This document shows positions 57,283-64,000 of a stretch of 64,000 nucleotides of DNA, piece by piece. A model generated the notes under the pieces. It was not told the origin of the DNA, ran no database searches, and was given only the letters and a program-made list of their open reading frames with translations. The stretch spans positions 62,001-126,000 of the forward strand of contig CALVLN010000002.1 in the NCBI GenBank assembly GCA_944338165.1, in the 5' to 3' direction. Source of the stretch: an uncultured Clostridia bacterium (lineage in GTDB: Bacteria > Bacillota > Clostridia > Christensenellales > Borkfalkiaceae). Within the stretch, counting starts at the first letter, position 1; each line of letters opens with the position of its first letter. A program made the position numbers and the translations under genes.

Positions 57283-58735
57283 CTTCTACGTCCTCCCCTC
57301 TCCGGAAATTACAGAAGGCGCCCTGTTTTTTGGAAAACGGCATCGTGATCGCCCAATAGAAGCGGGTCACGCACAGCGACAGCGCGCCCGAGAAGAGGAC
57401 GCCGATCGCAAACACGAATGCCGCCGTCTGCAGTTCCGCAAGCGCGATGGCGGATACGAGGAATGCCGCGAGCGCGAGGATGATGTGCAGATCGAAGAGG
57501 TGCCAGAAGCACTTTTGATACCCCGTCTTGACGGAAGCCGCCATCATCTTGCCGAGCTCGTACTCCTTCTTGGCATATTCAAAAGTGACCGCGTTGCTCA
57601 CGCAGAGCAGGACGGAGGAGAGCACGATGGCGACGAGCGTCCCGAGGCCGAGCTGCAGGAAGTTGATGAATGCCAGGCACATGGCCATGCACACCGCATA
57701 GGTGAGGTAAGAATAGAGATGCACGAGGCCGAGGCCGTGGTATCTGACAAAGAAGAACACCGCCATGGCAAGGAGCAGGACGCCCAGCCCGATGTATACG
57801 AAGAGCATGGTGTTGGCCCCGCCCGCAGGCGTTTCATGCGTCTGCACTTCCCCCGCTTCCAGCGCGAGGTCGGTGCGCGTGCCGTTGACGGCGTTGTCGA
57901 TGACGATCGCGATCTCCGCCGCCGTATCTTCGGTGAATCCGCCGCTGATGTAGAGGCTGTCCATGTCGATCTGCCCCTCGACGGAAAGGTCGACCACCGT
58001 CTCCCCGCCGATCATGAAGTAGAGCGTCGCCTCGCTGTCCGCCGAAGCCGTCGCCGTCTGCGTTTTGATGATCGACCGGCCTTCCGGCGTGAAGTTGACG
58101 ATGACGTAAGAAGCGCCGTTGACGGAGTACGAAGAAGCACCCGTCACGTATTCGCGGATATCCGCCTTCTTGGTGCCTTCAATGATCACGTCGTCTTCCG
58201 TACCGTACGCGATCTTAAAATCCCCCGTGTAGGAGAAATAGTTGAAGAGCCCCGAGGAACTTTCCAGAAATTCCGGAACGGTGACGCGGATGGTATATCC
58301 GTCGCAAACCTCGACACGGGTGCCTTCCAGCCCCCTCGTCTCAAACCGTTCGGTGAGCGCCTTGGCGGCATCGGCAAACGCCGCTTTGAACTCTTCGCTC
58401 ACTTCGTTCGTGTCCTCGTCGATGACGACGTCCTTTTCCAGATAGACGGCGCCCGTTCCGTATGCGACGTACGAATCGATGTAATCTTCCTTTTCCGATT
58501 CCTGCCCCGCGCCGAACGCCGTGAGGTTCGCCTCATAGTCCTCCGCGGAGATCACCCCTTCGGGATAGTACACCGTGGTGTAGCCGCCGCCGAGGGACGT
58601 GTCCTTATTGATGATACTGATGACGGAGTGGACGTCGTTGACCCCCGCTTCGAACGAAACAGTACACCATACGCACAAAACGGCGAGAATGATCGTGATG
58701 AGAACGAACAATGCCGCCGATTTTTTCTTGCTCAT
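57275..58735 (-). CDS. secD: Protein-export membrane protein SecD, divergent
   Basis: A 486-residue SecD-like protein: one N-terminal helix, a large extracytoplasmic part (about residues 35-300, with VNFTPEGRSIIKTQT as the conserved P1-type block), then five helices. ATG at 58735 follows AGGAGG. In the fourth helix, the usual VDANVLIFE motif aligns with CVSNAVTFE here, so the conserved aspartate is missing while the Asn, Phe and Glu remain; a later conserved aspartate (HLFDLHI) is kept. Cotranscribed with secF; downstream of the SCIFF pair. Confidence 0.87.
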   Translation of the reverse strand: MSKKKSAALFVLITIILAVLCVWCTVSFEAGVNDVHSVISIINKDTSLGGGYTTVYYPEGVISAEDYEANLTAFGAGQESEKEDYIDSYVAYGTGAVYLEKDVVIDEDTNEVSEEFKAAFADAAKALTERFETRGLEGTRVEVCDGYTIRVTVPEFLESSSGLFNYFSYTGDFKIAYGTEDDVIIEGTKKADIREYVTGASSYSVNGASYVIVNFTPEGRSIIKTQTATASADSEATLYFMIGGETVVDLSVEGQIDMDSLYISGGFTEDTAAEIAIVIDNAVNGTRTDLALEAGEVQTHETPAGGANTMLFVYIGLGVLLLAMAVFFFVRYHGLGLVHLYSYLTYAVCMAMCLAFINFLQLGLGTLVAIVLSSVLLCVSNAVTFEYAKKEYELGKMMAASVKTGYQKCFWHLFDLHIILALAAFLVSAIALAELQTAAFVFAIGVLFSGALSLCVTRFYWAITMPFSKKQGAFCNFRRGEDVEDE

Positions 58736-58824
58736 CGCTGCCTCCTGACTCAAAATGCGGACCCCGCAAAGCGGCGCGAGCGCACGCCGCGGAAAACCCG
58801 CTGTAAATAATTTACGCTCTTTTC

Positions 58825-58853
58825 ATTATATAGGAAATGCGGCCGTCCGTCAA
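58825..58853 (-). promoter_or_regulatory. Promoter of secD-secF
   Basis: TTGACG, 17 bases, TATAAT, 90 bases before the secD ATG. Confidence 0.8.
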
Positions 58854-58893
58854 GCTGAAACGCGCCGCATTTTGATTTTTTCGCGATTTTTTC

Positions 58894-60201
58894 TCACTTT
58901 GCGCGCGTCTTGCGCACGGCGAGAATATGCATGGCGCACTCGATGCGCTTTTTCATCATCGCGCACGTCATCTCATACGGATCGTTGATGTCCCCGTTGT
59001 AATGGTAATTGTTGGCGCTGCAGCCGCCCGAGCAGATGAACTTGGCAAAACAGTCGCCGCACTTTTTGCGCGTGAACAGGCAGGACGAGGCGAACTCGCC
59101 GCGGATCTCGGCGTCTATCCGGCCTTCAAAGACGTTCCCCATGCGCCATTTTGCGTCCCCCGCAAACTGATGGCAGGGATATATGTCGCCGTTGGGCACC
59201 ACGGAAAAATACTCGTTGCCCGCACCGCATGCCGAAACGCGCTTCTGCAGACAGGGCCCGCCTTCGAGATCGATGTTGAAATGGAAGAAGTTGAACCCTT
59301 CCCCCGCCGCCTCGCGGCGCAGATATTCCTCGCACAGAGCTTCATACTCCTTCTCGATGGCCGGAAGATGCTCCTCCCGGATCTGCAGTTCGGGAATGTC
59401 CGTGACCACGGGTTCCATGGAAAGGGAATCGAAGCCGTTGTCGGCAAGGAAGAGCACGTCCTTGGAAAAATCGAGATTCTTCGCCGTGAACGTGCCGCGC
59501 ACGTAATAGTGCTTGTCCCCGCGCGAACGCACGAATTTTTTGATCTTGTCGATGACGAGGGCAAAACTTCCCTTGCCGTTGACCGTCTTGCGCACGGCGT
59601 CGTGCACTTCGGGGCGGCCGTCCAGCGAAAGGACGACGTTTTCCATCTCCTCGTTGAAAAAGCGGATGACGTCGTCGTCGAGCAAAAGCCCGTTCGTGGT
59701 GGTGGTGAAAAGAAACCGCTTCCCGCGCTTTGCCGCCTCCTCCTTGGCATAATACACCGTCTGTTTGACGACGTTGAGATTCATGAGCGGCTCACCGCCG
59801 AAAAAGTCGACTTCCAGCACCTTGCGGTCGCCGCTGTTGCGGAGCAGGAAGTCGATCGCGGCCTTTGCAGTCTCGAGGCTCATCATCTCGCGCGCGCTGT
59901 GATACGCCCCCTCGTCCGCGAAGCAGTATTTGCAGCGCAGGTTGCAGTCGTGACAGATATGCAGGCAGAGCGCCTTGATGTATTTGCTCTTCACGGGCGC
60001 CGCCGCGGGCTCCTCCGCATAGAGCAGCCCCGCCTCTTTCAGCCCCTCGACGTCCGCCATGACTTCGCGGATCTCAGCGTCGGAAAGCTCGGTCGTCTCG
60101 CCGCGCAGGCAGCGCGCCGTCTTCTCGTCGCACTCGTGCAGGGAGCTGCTGCCCGTATCGAAGATATAATAGTGTTCGTGATAGGAAAAAACGTGTACCA
60201 T
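58894..60201 (-). CDS. scfB: Radical SAM SCIFF maturase (thioether-forming)
   Basis: A 435-residue radical SAM/SPASM enzyme that links cysteines of the SCIFF peptide to other residues (thioether, ranthipeptide class). The N-terminal RiPP-recognition-like part (MVHVFSYHEHYYIFDTGSSS) is followed by the radical SAM motif CNLRCKYC near residue 86-93, GGEP near 140, and the SPASM cysteines in the last 120 residues (CGAGNEYFSVVPNGDIYPCHQF, CLFTRKKCGDCFAKFICSGGC). Start at 60201 matches the family N-terminus although the ribosome binding site is weak. It lies 83 bases after the precursor gene, with a hairpin between them. Confidence 0.95.
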   Translation of the reverse strand: MVHVFSYHEHYYIFDTGSSSLHECDEKTARCLRGETTELSDAEIREVMADVEGLKEAGLLYAEEPAAAPVKSKYIKALCLHICHDCNLRCKYCFADEGAYHSAREMMSLETAKAAIDFLLRNSGDRKVLEVDFFGGEPLMNLNVVKQTVYYAKEEAAKRGKRFLFTTTTNGLLLDDDVIRFFNEEMENVVLSLDGRPEVHDAVRKTVNGKGSFALVIDKIKKFVRSRGDKHYYVRGTFTAKNLDFSKDVLFLADNGFDSLSMEPVVTDIPELQIREEHLPAIEKEYEALCEEYLRREAAGEGFNFFHFNIDLEGGPCLQKRVSACGAGNEYFSVVPNGDIYPCHQFAGDAKWRMGNVFEGRIDAEIRGEFASSCLFTRKKCGDCFAKFICSGGCSANNYHYNGDINDPYEMTCAMMKKRIECAMHILAVRKTRAK

Positions 60202-60228
60202 ATTTCTTTTGCCGAAAACGGAAAGGAA

Positions 60229-60250
60229 GGAGCAGCATATCTGCCGCTCC
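60229..60250 (-). promoter_or_regulatory. Intercistronic hairpin between scfA and scfB
   Basis: GGAGCGGCA, GATA loop, TGCTGCTCC (one G-T pair), followed by TTCCTTTCCGTTTT. It resembles a leaky terminator that would keep precursor output above enzyme output. Confidence 0.5.
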
Positions 60251-60284
60251 CCCGAAACCGTCAGTTCTTCGATTGGCGCGCCGA

Positions 60285-60437
60285 TCAGTCGCGCTCGATC
60301 TTCTGCTCTCTCGTCACGCGCTCGCACGACTGGTTGCCCACCGTGCAGCTCGTCTTGCATGCGGACTGGCAGGTGCTCCTGCACTCGCCGCAGCCGGTCA
60401 CCTTCTTCTCTGCGGGTTTTGCGATCGTCTTGATCAT
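60285..60437 (-). CDS. scfA: SCIFF precursor peptide (six cysteines in forty-five residues)
   Basis: A 50-residue ribosomally made peptide. Its cysteines are at 16, 19, 23, 27, 31 and 38, in the pattern CGECRSTCQSACKTSC and a last NQSC, which is the SCIFF signature of Clostridia. The leader MIKTIAKPAEKKVTG is recognised by the maturase encoded next. A role in clostridial cell communication has been proposed for the family. AGGAG precedes the ATG at 60437; a longer frame upstream lacks a binding site. Too short for many gene finders. Confidence 0.95.
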   Translation of the reverse strand: MIKTIAKPAEKKVTGCGECRSTCQSACKTSCTVGNQSCERVTREQKIERD

Positions 60438-60465
60438 ATCTCTTTCTCCTAAACGGTTTTTTTCC

Positions 60466-60494
60466 ATTATACACCAGCCGCGCGGAAAAGGCAA
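60466..60494 (-). promoter_or_regulatory. Promoter of scfA-scfB
   Basis: TTGCCT, 17 bases, TATAAT, 29 bases before the scfA ATG. Confidence 0.8.
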
Positions 60495-60509
60495 GCGTTT
60501 TTTTGCGTT

Positions 60510-60887
60510 TTATTCCTTCCGCAGCGCAACGCCGAGGTAAGCCCCGCCGCCCGAGACCGCGGTGCAAAGGAAAAGTTTGAGCGCAAAGAACCCGTCGAGA
60601 TACATCCCTCCGCCGACGGCGGCAAAGACGAGCATGGTCAGAAACACGGAAAGCGCGCCCGCGGCCATGCCCTTGAACAGCGCGCGTTCGCGATGCACGA
60701 ACAGCATGGCGGTGAGAAAACACAGCGCCCCCTCGATGACCCAGTTCACGGCGCGGATGACGGCGTTCGAGGGCGCATATGCGCGCACGAATACGGCAAA
60801 CAGCGTCTCGGCAAACAGGCAAAGCAGCGTCGACGCGACGCAGGCGCGCAGCACTTCCGCCGCCGCCCTTTTGAAGAAGTTTTCCAT
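60510..60887 (-). CDS. TIGR04086-like membrane protein
   Basis: A 125-residue protein with four membrane helices (about residues 10-33, 42-64, 70-93 and 98-120) and glycines in the last two (AAVGGGMYLDGF, VSGGGAYLGV). A small protein of this kind lies between yajC and the SCIFF gene in many Clostridia (family TIGR04086); its function is unknown. GGAGG precedes the ATG. It has no terminator before the scfA promoter that I can see. Confidence 0.8.
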   Translation of the reverse strand: MENFFKRAAAEVLRACVASTLLCLFAETLFAVFVRAYAPSNAVIRAVNWVIEGALCFLTAMLFVHRERALFKGMAAGALSVFLTMLVFAAVGGGMYLDGFFALKLFLCTAVSGGGAYLGVALRKE

Positions 60888-60962
60888 AGGCGATCCTCCG
60901 CTTTTCAGCTCTTCAAGATACCCTATGCGGCGGCGCAGAAAAGTATGCCTGCCCCGAAAGGC

Positions 60963-60996
60963 AAAAAAAGAGGGCGCTTTGCGCGTCCTCTTTCTG
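60963..60996 (-). terminator. Terminator of yajC
   Basis: AAAGAGGGCGC with its complement (one G-T pair), short loop, then seven T on the minus strand. Confidence 0.85.
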
Positions 60997-60998
60997 CA

Positions 60999-61544
60999 TC
61001 ATTTGTTTGCTTCTTCGGAAGTTTCTTCGGAGGTCTCCGCGGGCGTTTCCGCAGGCGTTTCCGCGGCGGACGGAGCCGCCATGTCCTCGAATGCGTCGTC
61101 CGAAGGTTCGGGCAGCCCGGCTTCCGGCGCGGCAGCCCGGCCGTTCTTTTCCGCCGCCTTTGCCTCGCGTTCCGCCTTCTTGGCGGCCTCTGCCGCCTCG
61201 CGCGCGATCTGCGTGGGGCCCTTGGCGTCCGTCTGAAAGATCTGCGATTTTTCCAGCCGGATGTACGACTTGCCCGTCGTTTCACTGCCCGTCTCAAAGA
61301 CGATCGTCTCGTCATCGTCGCACACTTCCACGACGACGCCGCAGATCCCGCCGCGCGTGAGCACCTTGTTGCCCGGCTTGATGGCAGCCATCTGCTCCTC
61401 GTATTCCTTCTGGCTCTGTTTGTTCCGCCTGCCCGAGAAGATGAACATCACGACGATCGCGACGACGATGAGCCCGATGAGTACGTAATTCATCCAGGGC
61501 GTCCCCGTCGTGGCGTCACCCTCGAGTAGATTAAAGATCGACAT
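60999..61544 (-). CDS. yajC: Preprotein translocase accessory protein YajC
   Basis: A 181-residue YajC: one membrane helix (about residues 18-37), then the conserved small domain RRNKQSQKEYEEQMAAIKPGNKVLTRGG and an alpha-rich, alanine-glutamate tail with repeats of AETP and SEE. The core is of normal length; the extra tail of about 70 residues is low-complexity. AAGGAG before the ATG at 61544 decides the start. With SecD and SecF it forms the accessory export complex. Confidence 0.93.
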   Translation of the reverse strand: MSIFNLLEGDATTGTPWMNYVLIGLIVVAIVVMFIFSGRRNKQSQKEYEEQMAAIKPGNKVLTRGGICGVVVEVCDDDETIVFETGSETTGKSYIRLEKSQIFQTDAKGPTQIAREAAEAAKKAEREAKAAEKNGRAAAPEAGLPEPSDDAFEDMAAPSAAETPAETPAETSEETSEEANK

Positions 61545-61588
61545 AAGCAAACTCTCCTTTTTGTTCCTGACAAATTCTGGTTGTTTTT

Positions 61589-61617
61589 ACTATACCCGTT
61601 TTTGCGGGCTTTGGCAA
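61589..61617 (-). promoter_or_regulatory. Promoter of yajC
   Basis: TTGCCA, 17 bases, TATAGT, 45 bases before the ATG. Confidence 0.7.
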
Positions 61618-61652
61618 CTGTTTTGCCAAAGTTTTTCCTATTTTTTGCGAAA

Positions 61653-62816
<1,164 letters not shown>

Positions 62817-62822
62817 TCAACC

Positions 62823-62847
62823 CGCAGACACGGATATGCCGTTGTTT
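62823..62847 (-). repeat. 3'-UTR motif, copy 4
   Basis: AACGGCATATCCGTGTCTGC between queA and tgt. Confidence 0.5.
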
Positions 62848-62877
62848 TCAAACGAAACGTCAAAGCAAACACGCCGA

Positions 62878-63903
62878 TCATACGATCAGCATCGCGTCGC
62901 CGAAGGAAAAGAACCGATACCTCTCCTCCACGGCCGTCCGATAGATCTCCATCACCTCTTCCCGCGAACAGAAGGCGGAAACGAGCATCAGGAGCGTGCT
63001 TTCGGGCAGATGGAAATTGGTAACGAGCGCATCGACGCACTTGAAGCGATACGGCGGATAAAGAAAGATCTCCGTGTTCCCCTTGCAGGGACGGAGCATG
63101 CCCGCCTCGTCGGCGACCGTCTCCAGCGTGCGGACGCTGGTAGTGCCTACGGCGACGATGCGCCTTCCCTCCCGGCGGGCGCGGTTGACGATCTCCGCCG
63201 CCTCCTCGCTCACTTCGTAATATTCGGAATGCATCTTATGGTCGAGGACGTTTTCTTCCTTGACGGGACGGAACGTCCCCAGCCCCACATGGAGCAGAAC
63301 TTCAGCGATCTCCACGCCCATGGCGCGGATGCGTTCCAGAAGTTCGGGCGTAAAGTGCAGCCCCGCCGTCGGCGCCGCGGCGGAACCGTTCTCTTTGCTG
63401 TATACCGTCTGATAGCGTTCGGGGTCCTTGAGTTTTTCATGGATATACGGGGGCAGCGGCATGCTCCCGGCGCGGGAAAGCACGTCCTCAAAGGCGCCCT
63501 CGTAAAAAAAGCGGACGATCCGTTCGCCGGAATCGGTGACGGAGACGACCTCGAGAGAGAGCTCTTGATTGACGGTAAGCTTTGCCCCGACGCGGCATTT
63601 TTTTCCCGGACGGACGAGCACTTCCCATTCGTCCAAAGAGCGGCGCTTCAAAAGCAGTACCTCTGCCCTGCCGCCGTTTTCCGTGTGTGCGAACAGGCGC
63701 GCGGGAAGGACGCGCGTGCGGTTGACCACAAGCACGTCCCCCGCCTTCAGATAACCGAGAATATCGCGGAAGATCTTGTGCTCGATGCGCTTCGTATCCC
63801 GGTGATAGACGAGAAGGCGCGACGAATCGCGCGGTTCCGCGGGCGTCTGCGCGATGAGTTCGGGCGGCAGATCGTAATAAAAATCACTTTTCTTCAGCTG
63901 CAT
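62878..63903 (-). CDS. queA: S-adenosylmethionine:tRNA ribosyltransferase-isomerase
   Basis: A 341-residue QueA, which makes epoxyqueuosine on tRNA from preQ1. The N-terminus [19 protein letters not shown] and DSSRLLV are typical; [11 protein letters not shown] near residue 195 and TTSVRTLE near 255 are family blocks. ATG at 63903 is chosen for its GGAG and for the family N-terminus. Located 30 bases after ruvB, as in many Clostridia. Confidence 0.97.
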   Translation of the reverse strand: MQLKKSDFYYDLPPELIAQTPAEPRDSSRLLVYHRDTKRIEHKIFRDILGYLKAGDVLVVNRTRVLPARLFAHTENGGRAEVLLLKRRSLDEWEVLVRPGKKCRVGAKLTVNQELSLEVVSVTDSGERIVRFFYEGAFEDVLSRAGSMPLPPYIHEKLKDPERYQTVYSKENGSAAAPTAGLHFTPELLERIRAMGVEIAEVLLHVGLGTFRPVKEENVLDHKMHSEYYEVSEEAAEIVNRARREGRRIVAVGTTSVRTLETVADEAGMLRPCKGNTEIFLYPPYRFKCVDALVTNFHLPESTLLMLVSAFCSREEVMEIYRTAVEERYRFFSFGDAMLIV

Positions 63904-63933
63904 GGCTTGCTCCCGCACCCCGGACGGGGCGCA

Positions 63934-64000
63934 TCACTCGTTTTCAAACAGGGAGAGCTGTTCCCTCTGCTTTTCGGACATGGGCATGCCCATGTGTTCG
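63934..64000 (-). CDS. ruvB: Holliday junction helicase RuvB, C-terminal end
   Basis: The minus-strand frame open at the right edge ends EHMGMPMSEKQREQLSLFENE. RuvB proteins end with a winged helix closing in a block like 'AYxHLGxP', and queA-tgt typically follow ruvA-ruvB, so this is most likely the last 21 codons of ruvB. Only this fragment is seen; the call rests mainly on context. Confidence 0.6.
   Translation of the reverse strand, partial: EHMGMPMSEKQREQLSLFENE

Noticed and set aside
58894..60822. A longer version of the SCIFF maturase reaching to 60822
   Set aside because: The extension reads through the scfA gene in another frame and gives basic low-complexity sequence; the family N-terminus matches the ATG at 60201.

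Overview
The window reads as a chromosomal stretch of a GC-rich, anaerobic, Gram-positive gut-type member of the Clostridia. Supporting this are pyruvate:ferredoxin oxidoreductase, the anaerobic coproporphyrinogen oxidase HemZ, the six-cysteine SCIFF peptide with its radical-SAM maturase, YlxM next to Ffh, an ECF transporter core, and consensus sigma-A promoters with AGGAGG-type ribosome binding sites. A placement near the Christensenellales is only an impression from gene content. No tRNA, rRNA or CRISPR array was seen.

Layout. 1-2.2 kb: an AT-richer, foreign-looking edge with the 3' end of a BspA-type leucine-rich-repeat gene, an unexplained hairpin-rich spacer and a decayed IS200 copy. 2.2-6.0 kb (minus): an operon of YqhD-like alcohol dehydrogenase, flavodoxin, TetR regulator, phosphoesterase and an FMN/Fe-S flavoprotein, driven by a consensus promoter bracketed by two palindromes. 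6.1-9.4 kb (plus): a STAND/NB-ARC-like ATPase with helical repeats, overlapping a Gfo/Idh/MocA oxidoreductase. 9.4-13.7 kb (minus): ecfA1-ecfA2-ecfT-truA plus a membrane protein. 13.9-17.5 kb: nifJ. 17.5-18.3 kb: a small gene behind a tandemly duplicated promoter. 18.3-25.9 kb (minus): a beta-glucan cluster of two GH16 lipoproteins and a permuted, membrane-anchored GH3. 26-28.1 kb: a LytTR two-component pair upstream of it. 28-34 kb: assorted genes, including a phosphopantetheinyl transferase, the mtnN-luxS-ung operon and a ferritin-like protein. 34.3-43.1 kb (minus): the SRP and cell-cycle block ylxM-ffh-rpsP-khpA and plsX-rnc-smc-ftsY. 43-49.7 kb: cation efflux, MazF, citrate synthase, pnp and rpsO. 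49.7-64 kb (minus): the ruvB-queA-tgt-yajC-(TIGR04086)-scfA-scfB-secD-secF-recJ-relA-MBL-hemZ neighbourhood.

How it fits together. Most genes are housekeeping in familiar clostridial order: targeting and export (Ffh, FtsY, YajC, SecD, SecF), RNA maturation (Rnc, Pnp, TruA, Tgt, QueA), stringent response (RelA), methyl cycle and AI-2 (MtnN, LuxS) and redox metabolism. The less ordinary parts are the export-embedded SCIFF peptide pair, a SecD/SecF pair that seems to lack the intramembrane aspartates used for proton coupling, the permuted GH3 with two membrane helices, an effector-less STAND ATPase, several promoters placed so close to start codons that leaderless mRNAs are likely, and a short motif recurring just after stop codons.
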